DNA from: Planctomycetaceae bacterium
GTDB taxonomy: Bacteria; Planctomycetota; Planctomycetia; Planctomycetales; Planctomycetaceae
DNA length: 64,000 bases
Direction of reading: 5' to 3'
Assembly: GCA_017795105.1 (NCBI GenBank)
Contig: CP051247.1
Location: 806,001-870,000, forward strand
Part shown: positions 36,089-45,011 of the stretch, one piece after another
Numbering within the stretch: position 1 is the first letter of the stretch
Layout: every line of letters begins with the position of its first letter
Made by a program: the position numbers and the translations under genes
Notes under the pieces: generated by a model
Database searches by the model: none
What the model was told of the DNA's origin: nothing
The model's input: the letters and a program-made list of their open reading frames with translations, nothing else

Positions 36089-37426
36089 CTAAGCCAAAGC
36101 GCGACTGCGAGAGACCAGGCAACCGGTCTGCAGGATTTTCGCGAGGGTAACCAGACCATCGCAGATTGGATGCGGGTCAAGAAACCAGAATCGCTCGGCC
36201 GCATCGAGTCCGGCCACAGAACGCGACGTTCGCATGCCCTGAGCGAAGTGCTCTCGCAGCGATTGCCGAAAGCGAAGAGGATTCTGCGGGAACTGTTCTC
36301 GCAGTTCGTCTGGATGATCAAACTCTTCGCCCAATACGAGTCCGTATCGTTCCGAGTCCCGGTAAGACCTCAACCACTGACTGAGAATCTGCCAGGGAGG
36401 AACGGGCCGCCCTGCCCCATTATGAAAACTCACGGCCTGCCCGTCAGCACGGATCGTGCAGAGGAAATCAGCGCGAGTCTCGTCGAGCATGGAAACCCGC
36501 TCTTCCAAGGTCCAGTCGGAGAGCGGGACCGGGATCAGAGTACAGCAGTCGTCGACCAGCCGTGTGAGCTCCTGCAGGTATTCCGCCACGATCGTGTTGG
36601 CGGACGCTACAAGCACGGTTTGCGGCTGGAGGCCGGTCCAGTGCGCACGAAGCAGTTCGAGATACCTCCTCCGGCCCGGAAAACGGATCAATCCGCCATC
36701 GCTCCGTGCCCGACGAGGGAGTTTTCGAGAGCCCCGCTCCAGAATCGTGTGCAGACTTTCGGCCGACAGAGGCAATCCCCCGAAGCGGAACAGATCCATT
36801 CCGCCGAAGGAAGCGGCCTCAGATTCGGCGTTGATGTAGACCCCGGCATCCGCCTGAAGATGCTCGACCAGAGCCGACGTCGCGGCCGTGGTAGAACTGC
36901 CGATATCGATGACACGGCAGCCCTGTTCCCGCAACGCTTCGGTCGCAAGGGCGGTCATCTCGAACGAATAGCCGTGAAGATCGTGACTGACAACGACGCT
37001 CGGGCGTTTTGCTTCGCCAGGTGCATCTGACTTCGAGTGAAACTCCCAGAGCGTTTCGGTGAGCCCTGCGACAGCCTGCCGAACCATTGAGCGGTTGAAC
37101 TCGTTGTGCATCTGTCCGCGCAAGCCGTCAGCCGGGAGAGTTCGCGGACGTTCCCGGCGGTTCCACCAGCCGTCGAGGTCTGACTGAGTTTCGGCGGAAA
37201 ATGTTTCGACCTCCTGCCGATGCGGACAGAGCTGGCATTTCGCGAAATGAGCCCGCAAGCGTGCCAGATGGACCGATCGTGTAATCGGTTCGGTTTCGCC
37301 CGGACAGCAATAGTTCGCATCTTCGGCCGTCCAGGCCTGCAGCAGGCCATACTGATCGAGCTCAACCAAACCGGAAGCGGCCTCGCCGGTCTCTGTCTTG
37401 CTCTGCTGCAGTTTCTGCCGAGTCAT
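36089..37426 (-). CDS. Phosphohexomutase-like protein, apparently without catalytic serine
   Basis: 445 aa. The N-terminal 70 residues have Cys pairs (YCCPG and CQLCPHR) suggesting a small zinc site. From about 140 the text follows the alpha-D-phosphohexomutase family: VVVSHDLHGYSFEMTALATEALREQG, then VIDIGSSTTAATSALVEHL with GVYINAESEAASFGGMDLFR where active enzymes have a TASHNP-type serine loop. That loop is absent, so catalysis is doubtful. It may be a sugar-phosphate-binding or regulatory relative. It lies 75 bases after the kinase upstream on the same strand. Confidence 0.7.
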   Translation of the reverse strand: MTRQKLQQSKTETGEAASGLVELDQYGLLQAWTAEDANYCCPGETEPITRSVHLARLRAHFAKCQLCPHRQEVETFSAETQSDLDGWWNRRERPRTLPADGLRGQMHNEFNRSMVRQAVAGLTETLWEFHSKSDAPGEAKRPSVVVSHDLHGYSFEMTALATEALREQGCRVIDIGSSTTAATSALVEHLQADAGVYINAESEAASFGGMDLFRFGGLPLSAESLHTILERGSRKLPRRARSDGGLIRFPGRRRYLELLRAHWTGLQPQTVLVASANTIVAEYLQELTRLVDDCCTLIPVPLSDWTLEERVSMLDETRADFLCTIRADGQAVSFHNGAGRPVPPWQILSQWLRSYRDSERYGLVLGEEFDHPDELREQFPQNPLRFRQSLREHFAQGMRTSRSVAGLDAAERFWFLDPHPICDGLVTLAKILQTGCLVSRSRALA

Positions 37427-37501
37427 CCCTGACCTCTTCGTAAATCCTGTCCGATGGGCGAACGGATTCTAGTCGACGGGAGAATTGGCGGAAATGCGAA
37501 T

Positions 37502-40330
37502 TCAGCGGGTCGCCGTCGGTGAGGGAGCGGAGGTAAGCGGAATCTGCGGCAAACCGGCTGGCTCGGGTCCGTAAGCCGTCAGATCGACCGTCGAAGACTC
37601 CTGCGACAGAGCATTCTGCAGCTGCTCGTAGAATCGTTCGACTGTCCATTGGTCCGCCGAGATTTGCGGGATCTGCCGGATAACGGTCCCGGGCAACTCG
37701 CGCGAGCTGATGGTGCGAATCTGCCCCCCGTTCTGGGTCCAGTCGGAAAAGCTCAGCGACGACATTTCCTGATCGATCGAGCCGAGTCCGCTAATTGCCA
37801 GCAAGGAACTCCAGCCGCCGTAGAGGTTGTTCTCCCCATCCCACCAGAGGAGTTGGGTGAGCGTCCGATTGTCGAGCCCGCCAGCCAGTTGGATCATCGG
37901 CTGTTCCATCAGGCTCATCAGCATGCTGTCTTCGACGCGGAAATGCAGATCGATCGGCTGCCGAGGCATTGTCATGCTCAAATCGGCTCGAATCAGCCCA
38001 TAGTTCAACAGTCCAGCGACACGGGACAGCTGGACGGTCAGTTCATCGCGACTGGTTCGGGTATTCTTGTCGCCGGTGTACCGCACCAGTGCCCCCTGCA
38101 ACGTCATCAGGCAACGGCTGATTTCGAGCAGTGAATCGTCGGAGGCGTCGGTGGCAATCAGATCGGCCGCTCCGCGGATGAAGCAGTCATCAAACTGAAC
38201 ACGTCGTTCCGGCTCGCCCGAAGCCGAATCCTGATTCATGGCGTCGACCGCCTGCATGGCGGAACGGGTCATCCGGACAACGGAAGTTTCGGCCTGATTT
38301 CTGGAATCGATGGTGATCGTAGACTGTCGGCATCGGAGCTTTGCGGCTCCTTCGACAACGAACAGAGACCAGGGCTGCGACAACGGCTCAGGGCATTCCA
38401 CCTGCAGGTGGACGTTATTCAGCGTGAGGGAGCCGCCATTGACGGCAATGAAATCCCGGGTCCGTCCACTGGCGGAAAAGCCGGAAGTATTGAACTTGAG
38501 AACCAGACTTGAGTCGGCTGCTCCGCGGATGGTAATCGCTTTGTCGAGAACGCGAATTTGCCGCAGTTCCTGGACCGTAATCGAGCCTCGGACGCCCAGA
38601 TACTCGACCACACCACCGTCGGGAACCTTTTCGAGGGCCGACTCGAGATCAGCAGCTGAACTGAGGACGTCTCCCTGATTCCCAATCACACGGTAAACCG
38701 GCTCGCTCGATGTTGCGGACGCTACCGGCATTTCGGAATCGGCGGAAGGCTTGGGAGCGACGACCGGCGTGGATGCGGCTTTGTCGCTGATATCCGCCCG
38801 CATCACCCCCAACTGCTCTTCGGGCAATTCGAACTGGTCCCAGTCGATTCCGCTGTTCGAATGACTCCAGAGTCCTTCGAAGCCGGGACTGGCAGCCGCA
38901 ATCTGATCGGTGATTGGCACGGGGAAATCAGGAGAGATCTTACGGACATCGTCCGCAGTCAACCCTTCAATCGGCGATTGATAATCGAGAGCGTTGGCAT
39001 CCGCAGGCGACAGAATGGGAGTGTCCAGCCCGGCCTGACTTCTCGGAGCCATTACTTCGGCCGGTGGCAGACCATTCGGGAAGAACGGGGCGACATCTTC
39101 GTTGGCGTTCAGCAGACCTCGTCTCGCGAGATCCGGCGTCTCGATTTCACTTCGTTCCAGCGCCCAGCGATCGAAAACGATGGCGAGCACACACGCAGCA
39201 GCGAACGTCCCAAGCCACCACCAGAAGACTCGTTGCGGAATAAAGCCGTTCCGTGCCTCTGTCGCCGCGTGCCACGTGAGTCCGTCGGGATGAACCGCCC
39301 TCAATCCCGACTGAGCCGCCATGGCCAGAAGATCTTCGATCAAAGCCTGCGGCGACCAGTACCGGTCATCTGGATCGCTGGCCATCATTTTCTTCACAAT
39401 CCGCGACAGCTCTCGCGGAACGTTCGGGTTCTTGTCTCGCGGATCGGGAGATGGTTTGCCCTGATGATCGAGCAGTTTTTGAAGGACCGTCCCTTCCGCG
39501 TAGGGCGGAGTTCCGGTCAGCATGTGATAAGCCGTGCAGCCCAGCGAATAAATATCGCTGCGAACATCGACGCTGCGGGGATCGCGTGCCTGTTCCGGAG
39601 AAATGTAGTCGAATGTTCCAAGCGTCGTCCCGGAAACCGTCAGATCGAGAGACTGTTCATCGAGTCGCTCCTTCCGAGCCAGCCCCCAGTCGACCAGCTT
39701 CGCTCGACCAGCCGAGGTCATGATCAGGTTCGACGGCTTAATATCGCGGTGCACGACGCCGGCAGCTGCTGTATGCTTCAGGGCGATCGAAATCTGCAGC
39801 AGAAGATTGATGGTCTCGAACGGATCGATCGTCCCGCGACGCCGAATCATTTCCCGAACAGTCTGCCCTTCGACATATTCGAAAGCGATGTAATGCAGAC
39901 CGTGATCTTCGCCAATCGAGTAGATCCGGGCGATATTATCGTGATCGAGGCGAGCGGCCGCTTTGGCTTCGTTCTGGAACCGACGAATTGACGATTGATC
40001 GGTGACCTGCGTTGGTGAAAGCACCTTCAAAGCGACAGTACGATCCAGGCGTTCATCCTTCGCCTTGAAGACCGCGCCCATGCCCCCCTGGCCAATGCGG
40101 CTATCGATCACATACGGTCCAAGATTCAGGCCTTCCGGCAGTGTTCCTTTGTCTTCGCGACCGGAGACTTCGGGGAACAGAATTCCAAGTGTCGAGGAAT
40201 TCGAGGGGCTGTCGTGAACTTCGGGAGCCGGCTCTGCGGAGTCGTCTTTATTGGTACGAATCACGGTCACAGGATCGAGACCCTGGCCACGATAAGCCGT
40301 ACTCGGGATGTCATGGGCTGACGAAGCCAT
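37502..40330 (-). CDS. Large membrane Ser/Thr protein kinase (DWG variant) with beta-rich C-terminus
   Basis: 942 aa from MASSAHDIPSTAYRG; the frame opens 26 codons earlier. Kinase domain about 73-345: IGQGGMGAVFKA, Lys102 in TVALKVL, HRDIKPSN (194 onward), DWG (about 214-216) in place of DFG, then TFDYISPEQ. A transmembrane helix lies at about 370-390 (WWLGTFAAACVLAIVFDRWA). The outer half (400-942) has a parallel beta-helix-like stretch (YLGVRGSITVQELRQIRVLD and AVNGGSLTLNNVHLQVE), as in many planctomycete sensor kinases. It probably links an envelope signal to intracellular phosphorylation. Confidence 0.86.
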   Translation of the reverse strand: MASSAHDIPSTAYRGQGLDPVTVIRTNKDDSAEPAPEVHDSPSNSSTLGILFPEVSGREDKGTLPEGLNLGPYVIDSRIGQGGMGAVFKAKDERLDRTVALKVLSPTQVTDQSSIRRFQNEAKAAARLDHDNIARIYSIGEDHGLHYIAFEYVEGQTVREMIRRRGTIDPFETINLLLQISIALKHTAAAGVVHRDIKPSNLIMTSAGRAKLVDWGLARKERLDEQSLDLTVSGTTLGTFDYISPEQARDPRSVDVRSDIYSLGCTAYHMLTGTPPYAEGTVLQKLLDHQGKPSPDPRDKNPNVPRELSRIVKKMMASDPDDRYWSPQALIEDLLAMAAQSGLRAVHPDGLTWHAATEARNGFIPQRVFWWWLGTFAAACVLAIVFDRWALERSEIETPDLARRGLLNANEDVAPFFPNGLPPAEVMAPRSQAGLDTPILSPADANALDYQSPIEGLTADDVRKISPDFPVPITDQIAAASPGFEGLWSHSNSGIDWDQFELPEEQLGVMRADISDKAASTPVVAPKPSADSEMPVASATSSEPVYRVIGNQGDVLSSAADLESALEKVPDGGVVEYLGVRGSITVQELRQIRVLDKAITIRGAADSSLVLKFNTSGFSASGRTRDFIAVNGGSLTLNNVHLQVECPEPLSQPWSLFVVEGAAKLRCRQSTITIDSRNQAETSVVRMTRSAMQAVDAMNQDSASGEPERRVQFDDCFIRGAADLIATDASDDSLLEISRCLMTLQGALVRYTGDKNTRTSRDELTVQLSRVAGLLNYGLIRADLSMTMPRQPIDLHFRVEDSMLMSLMEQPMIQLAGGLDNRTLTQLLWWDGENNLYGGWSSLLAISGLGSIDQEMSSLSFSDWTQNGGQIRTISSRELPGTVIRQIPQISADQWTVERFYEQLQNALSQESSTVDLTAYGPEPAGLPQIPLTSAPSPTATR

Positions 40331-40712
40331 GAGGAAAAGACGATCTAACAGCGAATCGAAACTGAGGAAACCACCGGCGACAGGTCGCTCAATACTATAA
40401 GACGGCAAACCGCCCCGCGATGTTCAGTCAATCTTCCGACGAGCAGGAACCTGATGCCGGAAATCGGTACGCTTCAGAGAGTTGCGATGTAAGGCGTACC
40501 CGGGAATTGAGAAAAGTCCGAAGGTATTATACCACCGCATGTGGGGAGAAAAATACGATTCCGCTCAAAATTGTGAAATGCCATACCATTCAAGCGGCGT
40601 ACAATCGGTAATAAGATCAATGACTTGAACGGCCCTGCCCTGTCGAACAGACCGTCAGGTCTCTAGCCGCCCGGAATTGAACCGCTCTCTCGAAGCGTAC
40701 AAGGAGAATTGA
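40331..40712. other. Intergenic region with putative promoters
   Basis: 382 bases between the divergent kinase and HMA lipoprotein genes. It is A+T-richer in the middle (about 40500-40620), as expected for promoters. No gene or RNA was identified. Confidence 0.4.
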
Positions 40713-41096
40713 ATGCTGACTCGACTGATGCTTCTCGGAAGCCTCGCCTGCCTGATCGGATGTGCTGAACAGGCCCCCCCTGCTCCCGTCTCTGAAGCCG
40801 CACCGGCTCAGGAATCGACTCCAACCGTTGTTCCGGCCTCCTATACCGCTGGAGAAACGCTCACCTTCAACGTCCCGGACATGCACTGCCCGTTTGCCTG
40901 CTATCCGAAAGTCAAAGAAACGCTGGCCGAACAGGAAGGGGTCGAAAGCGTGGAGCTGGTTGAACAGAAAGACGAAGCCGCTATCGACGATCCCCGAGTG
41001 ATTGTGAAGCTGAATGGCGATTTCAACGCCCAGTCCGCCGTCGATGCATTGGGAACTGTTGGTTTCGCCGAAGGGGTCGAGATTACCGCCAACTGA
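40713..41096 (+). CDS. HMA-like lipoprotein with CxxxC metal site
   Basis: 127 aa. Signal MLTRLMLLGSLACLIGC with lipobox Cys17, a Pro/Ala linker, then a heavy-metal-associated fold (about 50-125): TFNVPDMHCPFACYPKVKE, ending VDALGTVGFAEGVEI. Classical HMA domains bind Cu+ or Zn2+ with MxCxxC; here the cysteines are Cys59 and Cys63, i.e. CPFAC, one residue wider. AAGGAG six bases upstream confirms the ATG. It is likely a lipid-anchored periplasmic metal-binding or redox protein. A strong terminator follows. Confidence 0.8.
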   Translation: MLTRLMLLGSLACLIGCAEQAPPAPVSEAAPAQESTPTVVPASYTAGETLTFNVPDMHCPFACYPKVKETLAEQEGVESVELVEQKDEAAIDDPRVIVKLNGDFNAQSAVDALGTVGFAEGVEITAN

Positions 41097-41121
41097 TCTT
41101 CGAAGCCGATGAAGGAGAACG

Positions 41122-41150
41122 AAGGAGCCGCTCACCGCGGCTCCTTTTTT
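41122..41150 (+). terminator. Intrinsic terminator
   Basis: A ten-base perfect stem aaggagccgc/gcggctcctt with loop tcacc and a T-run, 26 bases after the HMA lipoprotein gene. Confidence 0.9.
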
Positions 41151-41174
41151 ATGCGCTCGCCCCGACTTTGGGCG

Positions 41175-42515
41175 TCACTCGGCGATGCAGTAAAGATGCG
41201 TCATCGTTCGCACATACAGGCGGTCTCCGGAAACTGCGGGAGTCGCCATGCAACCGTCATCGAGCGAATTCTCTGAGATGCGTTCGAACGAATCGCCAGG
41301 TTTGTAGACCGTGGTGATCCCCTCCTGGTTGAAGACGTAAATGGCATCGTTGGCGTACAGCGGTGAAGCCGAGTACTGCCCCGGGAAACGCTCCTGCCAG
41401 ACCTCTTCGCCCGTTTCGGCCCGCAGCGTCGAAGCAATTCCGTTATCGCTCACAAAATAGAGATTGTCATCCACGAGCAGGATGCCCGGCTTCTTGGGAA
41501 TCTGGCGATCGGCCGTCCAGGCGACGTGGGTCTCGCTGACGTCACCGGAAGCCCCGCCCGTTTTTACGGCCACGAGTCGGGATTGCAGAAAGCTGGTGCA
41601 GATATAGGCCATTCCCTTGCCGAAAACCGGGCGTGGGACCGTTGAGAAACCGAGCTGCCCGTAACTGGCTTTCCAGAGTTCTTTGCCGGTTGCCGGATCG
41701 TAGCCGTAGAGCCAGTTTGCTCCCGGAGAGACCAGTTGCTCTTTCCCGTCAATCTCATGAATGGACGGCGTGCAGTAAGCCTTCTGAAACTCGGGCTTCG
41801 GATCGAGTTCTCCCGAACGGGGCGTTTTCCACGCCAGAGTTCCATCCGCGGCATTCAAAGCTGCGATGTACTGAGCGTCGATTCCGTCGTAGTGCATGAT
41901 CACCAGGTCGTTCCAGACAACCGGAGAGCTTCCCGGCCCGTTCTGATGGTCGACATGCAGTTCCTGACTGGTCCAGATCAGCTTCCCTCTGTCGATGTCG
42001 ACACAGCAGGTGCCGTAATCTCCGAAGTGGCAGAACAATCGATTGCCCGCGATCACCGGTGACGGGGAGGCATAGCTGTTCGTCGCGTGTTTCGGGTTTG
42101 CCGAGGGGAACTTGAAACAGACAACATCGTGCAGGAGTTTGCCGCTGTCGAGGTCGAACGCCTGAGCTTTGAGCGTGAGCGGCCCCCCAAACTTGATGCC
42201 GCGAGGGTTGGTTTTCAACTCGGCCAGCTTCGCCTCCTCTTCTTCGGGAGAGAGGGCTTCCACAAGCGCGGTCGTCAACCAGAGTTTGCCATCGGCGATG
42301 ACTGGTGAAGAAAAGCCTTCGCCTTCGACCGGCACCTTCCAGCGAATGTTGGTCTGTTCGTCCCAGGTCGTGGGAATTTTTGCGTTCGGAGCATGTCCGT
42401 CACCTGCCGGTCCGCGCCACTGCGGCCACTCGTCGGCAGCCAAAGAATGCGACGAGAGAGCGAGGCTGACAAATAGCGCAAGAATCGAGCAGAGCAACGT
42501 TGAACGAAGCGACAT
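41175..42515 (-). CDS. Secreted PQQ-like beta-propeller protein
   Basis: 446 aa. Signal peptide about 1-26 (LLCSILALFVSLALSSHSLA), then DEWPQWRGPAGDGHA, the opening motif of planctomycete PQQ-like propellers. Repeated strands with TGKELWKA and AETGEEVWQE blades follow. Such proteins are exported and of uncertain function; PQQ binding is not demonstrated. The divergent gene on the other side encodes another propeller, so the pair share an intergenic promoter region. Confidence 0.85.
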   Translation of the reverse strand: MSLRSTLLCSILALFVSLALSSHSLAADEWPQWRGPAGDGHAPNAKIPTTWDEQTNIRWKVPVEGEGFSSPVIADGKLWLTTALVEALSPEEEEAKLAELKTNPRGIKFGGPLTLKAQAFDLDSGKLLHDVVCFKFPSANPKHATNSYASPSPVIAGNRLFCHFGDYGTCCVDIDRGKLIWTSQELHVDHQNGPGSSPVVWNDLVIMHYDGIDAQYIAALNAADGTLAWKTPRSGELDPKPEFQKAYCTPSIHEIDGKEQLVSPGANWLYGYDPATGKELWKASYGQLGFSTVPRPVFGKGMAYICTSFLQSRLVAVKTGGASGDVSETHVAWTADRQIPKKPGILLVDDNLYFVSDNGIASTLRAETGEEVWQERFPGQYSASPLYANDAIYVFNQEGITTVYKPGDSFERISENSLDDGCMATPAVSGDRLYVRTMTHLYCIAE

Positions 42516-42707
42516 GGTAAGTCCGTTCTATGAGACAGCGGGAGGTACTTCGGAGTGAACTGGCGGGTCCATCGCAATCCAGATCGGGCCAGTGGAAACT
42601 GCCCGGCCCGATAGACAATCAAAATAGCTTTATCTATTGTTGACATCAATCATTTCTGATGAAAACGGCTTCTCTCCCCGTCCGTAATTCCGGTGAAAGG
42701 CTATTCC

Positions 42708-43820
42708 ATGACTGCTCCTCGCCCCGCGCACAACTCTTCTTCCAGCGTCTCCCGTCGCCAGTTCCTGAAGTCCACTGCGGTGGTGGCAGGCGCGGCCGCA
42801 TCCGTTTCGGCCATCCAGGCTGCTCCGTTCTTCGTCCGCACGGCTAAGAAATCGGACGGCGGCGAAGTGATTATTGGCTCCGGCGAGCACACCTATCGCT
42901 GTCTGCACAACTGGGGGAATGATGCCCTGCCGGCCGATCATGTTTACGGTAACGCTTCTCACGGAACGGCTGTTGATTCACAGGGATTGATCTACATCAC
43001 CCATTACGGGAATCCGGGTTCTGTTTTTGTCTTTGAGCCGAACGGACGGTTCGTGAAGTCACTCGGCGATATCCATGCCGGACACGGTCACGGGATCGAC
43101 ATTCGCAAGGAAGGCAACGAGGAGTTCATCTATCTCTCTCCCAGCGAAAGCAATCTGGCCTTCGCCAAGCTGACGCTCGATGGCGAAACCGTCTGGCAGC
43201 GCGGTCAACAGGAGTTGAACAAAGACAGTGGCGTATACGATAAGAAAGGCACGCGATATCGGCCTACGAACGTGAGCTTCCGGCCCGATGGCGGTTATTA
43301 CCTCGGCGATGGCTACGGCAGCAATTACCTGTTCGAGTACGACAAGAACGACAAGTTCGTGCGAGCCATCGGAGGATCAGGAAAGCAGGACGGCCAGTTC
43401 GCCACGCCGCACGGTCAGTGGCTGGACGAACGGGATGGCGATCCGAAGCTCGTCGTCGCCGATCGTGCCAACAAGCGGCTGCAATGGTTCGATCTGTCCG
43501 GCAAGCACGTGCGGACTCAGGACGGGTTTCTCTTCCCAGCCGATATCGATATCCGTGGCGACCTGATGCTCGTTCCCGACCTGCATGCTCGAATCACCAT
43601 TCTCAACGCCGATAACGAACCTGTCGCTCAACTTGGCGACGACGAAGCCTGGCGGACTCAGGTACTCGACAAAAACACGAAAATGCGGGCCACGCCGAAG
43701 CTCTGGCAGGCCGGCAAGTTCGTCCATCCGCACGACGCCTGCTTCGATGAGGCCGGGGATATCTACATCGCCGAATGGGTCGTTGGCGGTCGCGTGACGA
43801 AGCTGGAAAAGGTGAGCTGA
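42708..43820 (+). CDS. Tat-exported NHL/six-bladed beta-propeller protein
   Basis: 370 aa from ATG 42708 (AAAGG seven bases upstream); a GTG at 42693 is in frame. Twin-arginine signal SRRQFLKSTAVVAGAAASV (RR at 16-17). NHL-like blades follow: AVDSQGLIYITHYGNPGSVF, YLGDGYGSNYLFEYDKNDK, HPHDACFDEAGDIYIAEW. Tat export implies folding, often with a cofactor, before translocation. No catalytic motif is recognised; peptidyl-alpha-amidating lyase-like propellers are a possible family. A bidirectional terminator follows the stop. Confidence 0.85.
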   Translation: MTAPRPAHNSSSSVSRRQFLKSTAVVAGAAASVSAIQAAPFFVRTAKKSDGGEVIIGSGEHTYRCLHNWGNDALPADHVYGNASHGTAVDSQGLIYITHYGNPGSVFVFEPNGRFVKSLGDIHAGHGHGIDIRKEGNEEFIYLSPSESNLAFAKLTLDGETVWQRGQQELNKDSGVYDKKGTRYRPTNVSFRPDGGYYLGDGYGSNYLFEYDKNDKFVRAIGGSGKQDGQFATPHGQWLDERDGDPKLVVADRANKRLQWFDLSGKHVRTQDGFLFPADIDIRGDLMLVPDLHARITILNADNEPVAQLGDDEAWRTQVLDKNTKMRATPKLWQAGKFVHPHDACFDEAGDIYIAEWVVGGRVTKLEKVS

Positions 43821-43845
43821 GAATCTTCGCGACTCTTCCAATAAG

Positions 43846-43880
43846 AAAGGCCATGCGACTTCGGATCGCATGGCCTTTTT
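43846..43880. terminator. Bidirectional intrinsic terminator
   Basis: A 12-base or longer stem (arms around 43847-43858 and 43866-43877, loop cttcgga) with an A-rich left flank and TTTTT right. It separates the convergent propeller and secreted-protein genes. Confidence 0.88.
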
Positions 43881-43906
43881 GCTTGCGGTGTGATTCAGTC
43901 CGCGGC

Positions 43907-44680
43907 TTATTCTTCTTCGCTCGTGGTCACGTCATCGGGACGATAGACCCAGGTCGGTTCTCCATCGAAACGGAATTCGAGGGAATTGGGATCGAATTCG
44001 TCACCCGGACGCCAGAACTTCTGCTGGATGGTCTTGCGTTCGAGCTGCAGTTGCCCGTCGGGTCCGGGGACAGCCCGATAACCATTCGAGAAGCCGCTCA
44101 TGTAAAGCGTGTAACGATCGACGCCGGGATCGACACCGGCGAAAATTGCCATACCGAACAGAGAATTCCCGTCGTTCGGGTCTTCCTCGGTTGGTTCGGG
44201 CAACGGCTGGACGATGGTGACGGAGTTCTTGTAGGTCCGTCGTTCCTTCGCATTGATGGCCGCCTGCACGTCCGGCAGGATCTGATCCTGAAAGATTTCA
44301 CGTTCCGGGGTATCGGTCGTGACGAGCGTGAACTCCGGAATGAAGTACGGAGGATTCGGTTCCGGGTCGATCCGGTTCTGGGGTTCAGTCTCGCGGACAG
44401 CCGGGGCCGGAACAGGACGGTTGATCGCCCGATAGCAGAGATACAGATAAAGCTGTTCCTCCATCTGACCGGTCTCCGGGTTTGGCTGATTGATCCGGAT
44501 CACCCGCAATGGCTTCATGTCGACTTCCATCACCCACAGCGATCTCTGACGGCTGCGTTCATCTCCCTGAGTCGACGGGGAGACGTTCTGAACAAACCCT
44601 TCGTTGCTCTGCGCCTGAAGTCCCGTGGGAAGTGCCAGCGACAGTACAAGAAGAACCGGAATTAGTTTGAACAGCTTCAT
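43907..44680 (-). CDS. Secreted hypothetical protein
   Basis: 257 aa from MKLFKLIPVL, chosen because GAGG lies six bases upstream and a signal peptide follows (about 1-24, ending LQAQ). An ATG at 44716 is in frame but precedes the signal. The mature protein has no cysteine-rich or catalytic motif I recognise; a SLWVMEVDMKPLRVIRI stretch and a C-terminal FRFDGEPTWVYRPDD stretch look conserved within planctomycetes. Likely periplasmic. Its 3' end faces a bidirectional terminator. Confidence 0.65.
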   Translation of the reverse strand: MKLFKLIPVLLVLSLALPTGLQAQSNEGFVQNVSPSTQGDERSRQRSLWVMEVDMKPLRVIRINQPNPETGQMEEQLYLYLCYRAINRPVPAPAVRETEPQNRIDPEPNPPYFIPEFTLVTTDTPEREIFQDQILPDVQAAINAKERRTYKNSVTIVQPLPEPTEEDPNDGNSLFGMAIFAGVDPGVDRYTLYMSGFSNGYRAVPGPDGQLQLERKTIQQKFWRPGDEFDPNSLEFRFDGEPTWVYRPDDVTTSEEE

Positions 44681-45011
44681 GAAGAACCTCACAGGAGGAG
44701 CGTTCGGCAGCGGCAAGACTACCTGACGAGAGTTGATTTCAGAACGAGGACGTCCCTGTCTGGATTATCGACCACCCATTCTGCGGAACAAGCATGCGAT
44801 CTGGAGACGAGAGCATCGGCCGCGAGTTCATGCTGGAATTGTCAGAACAACCGACAGAAACAGAACTTCGGGCCATCGACCTGTCCATTAAACTTATCAT
44901 CGAAGGTTCCGTCTGGTCAATATGCGGCTCGAAACGGAGCTTTCTCGCAGCCGGATTGAGCGGCGACAGGTACGGTTATTCCGCTTCGCAATCGTCCAGA
45001 CACGCCCAGAC
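44681..45011. other. Intergenic region, no gene supported
   Basis: 331 bases between the start of the secreted hypothetical gene and the 3' end of a kinase gene, both on the minus strand. A 75-codon plus-strand frame (44794-45021) has no ribosome-binding site or domain and overlaps the kinase 3' end, so it is rejected. Confidence 0.4.
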
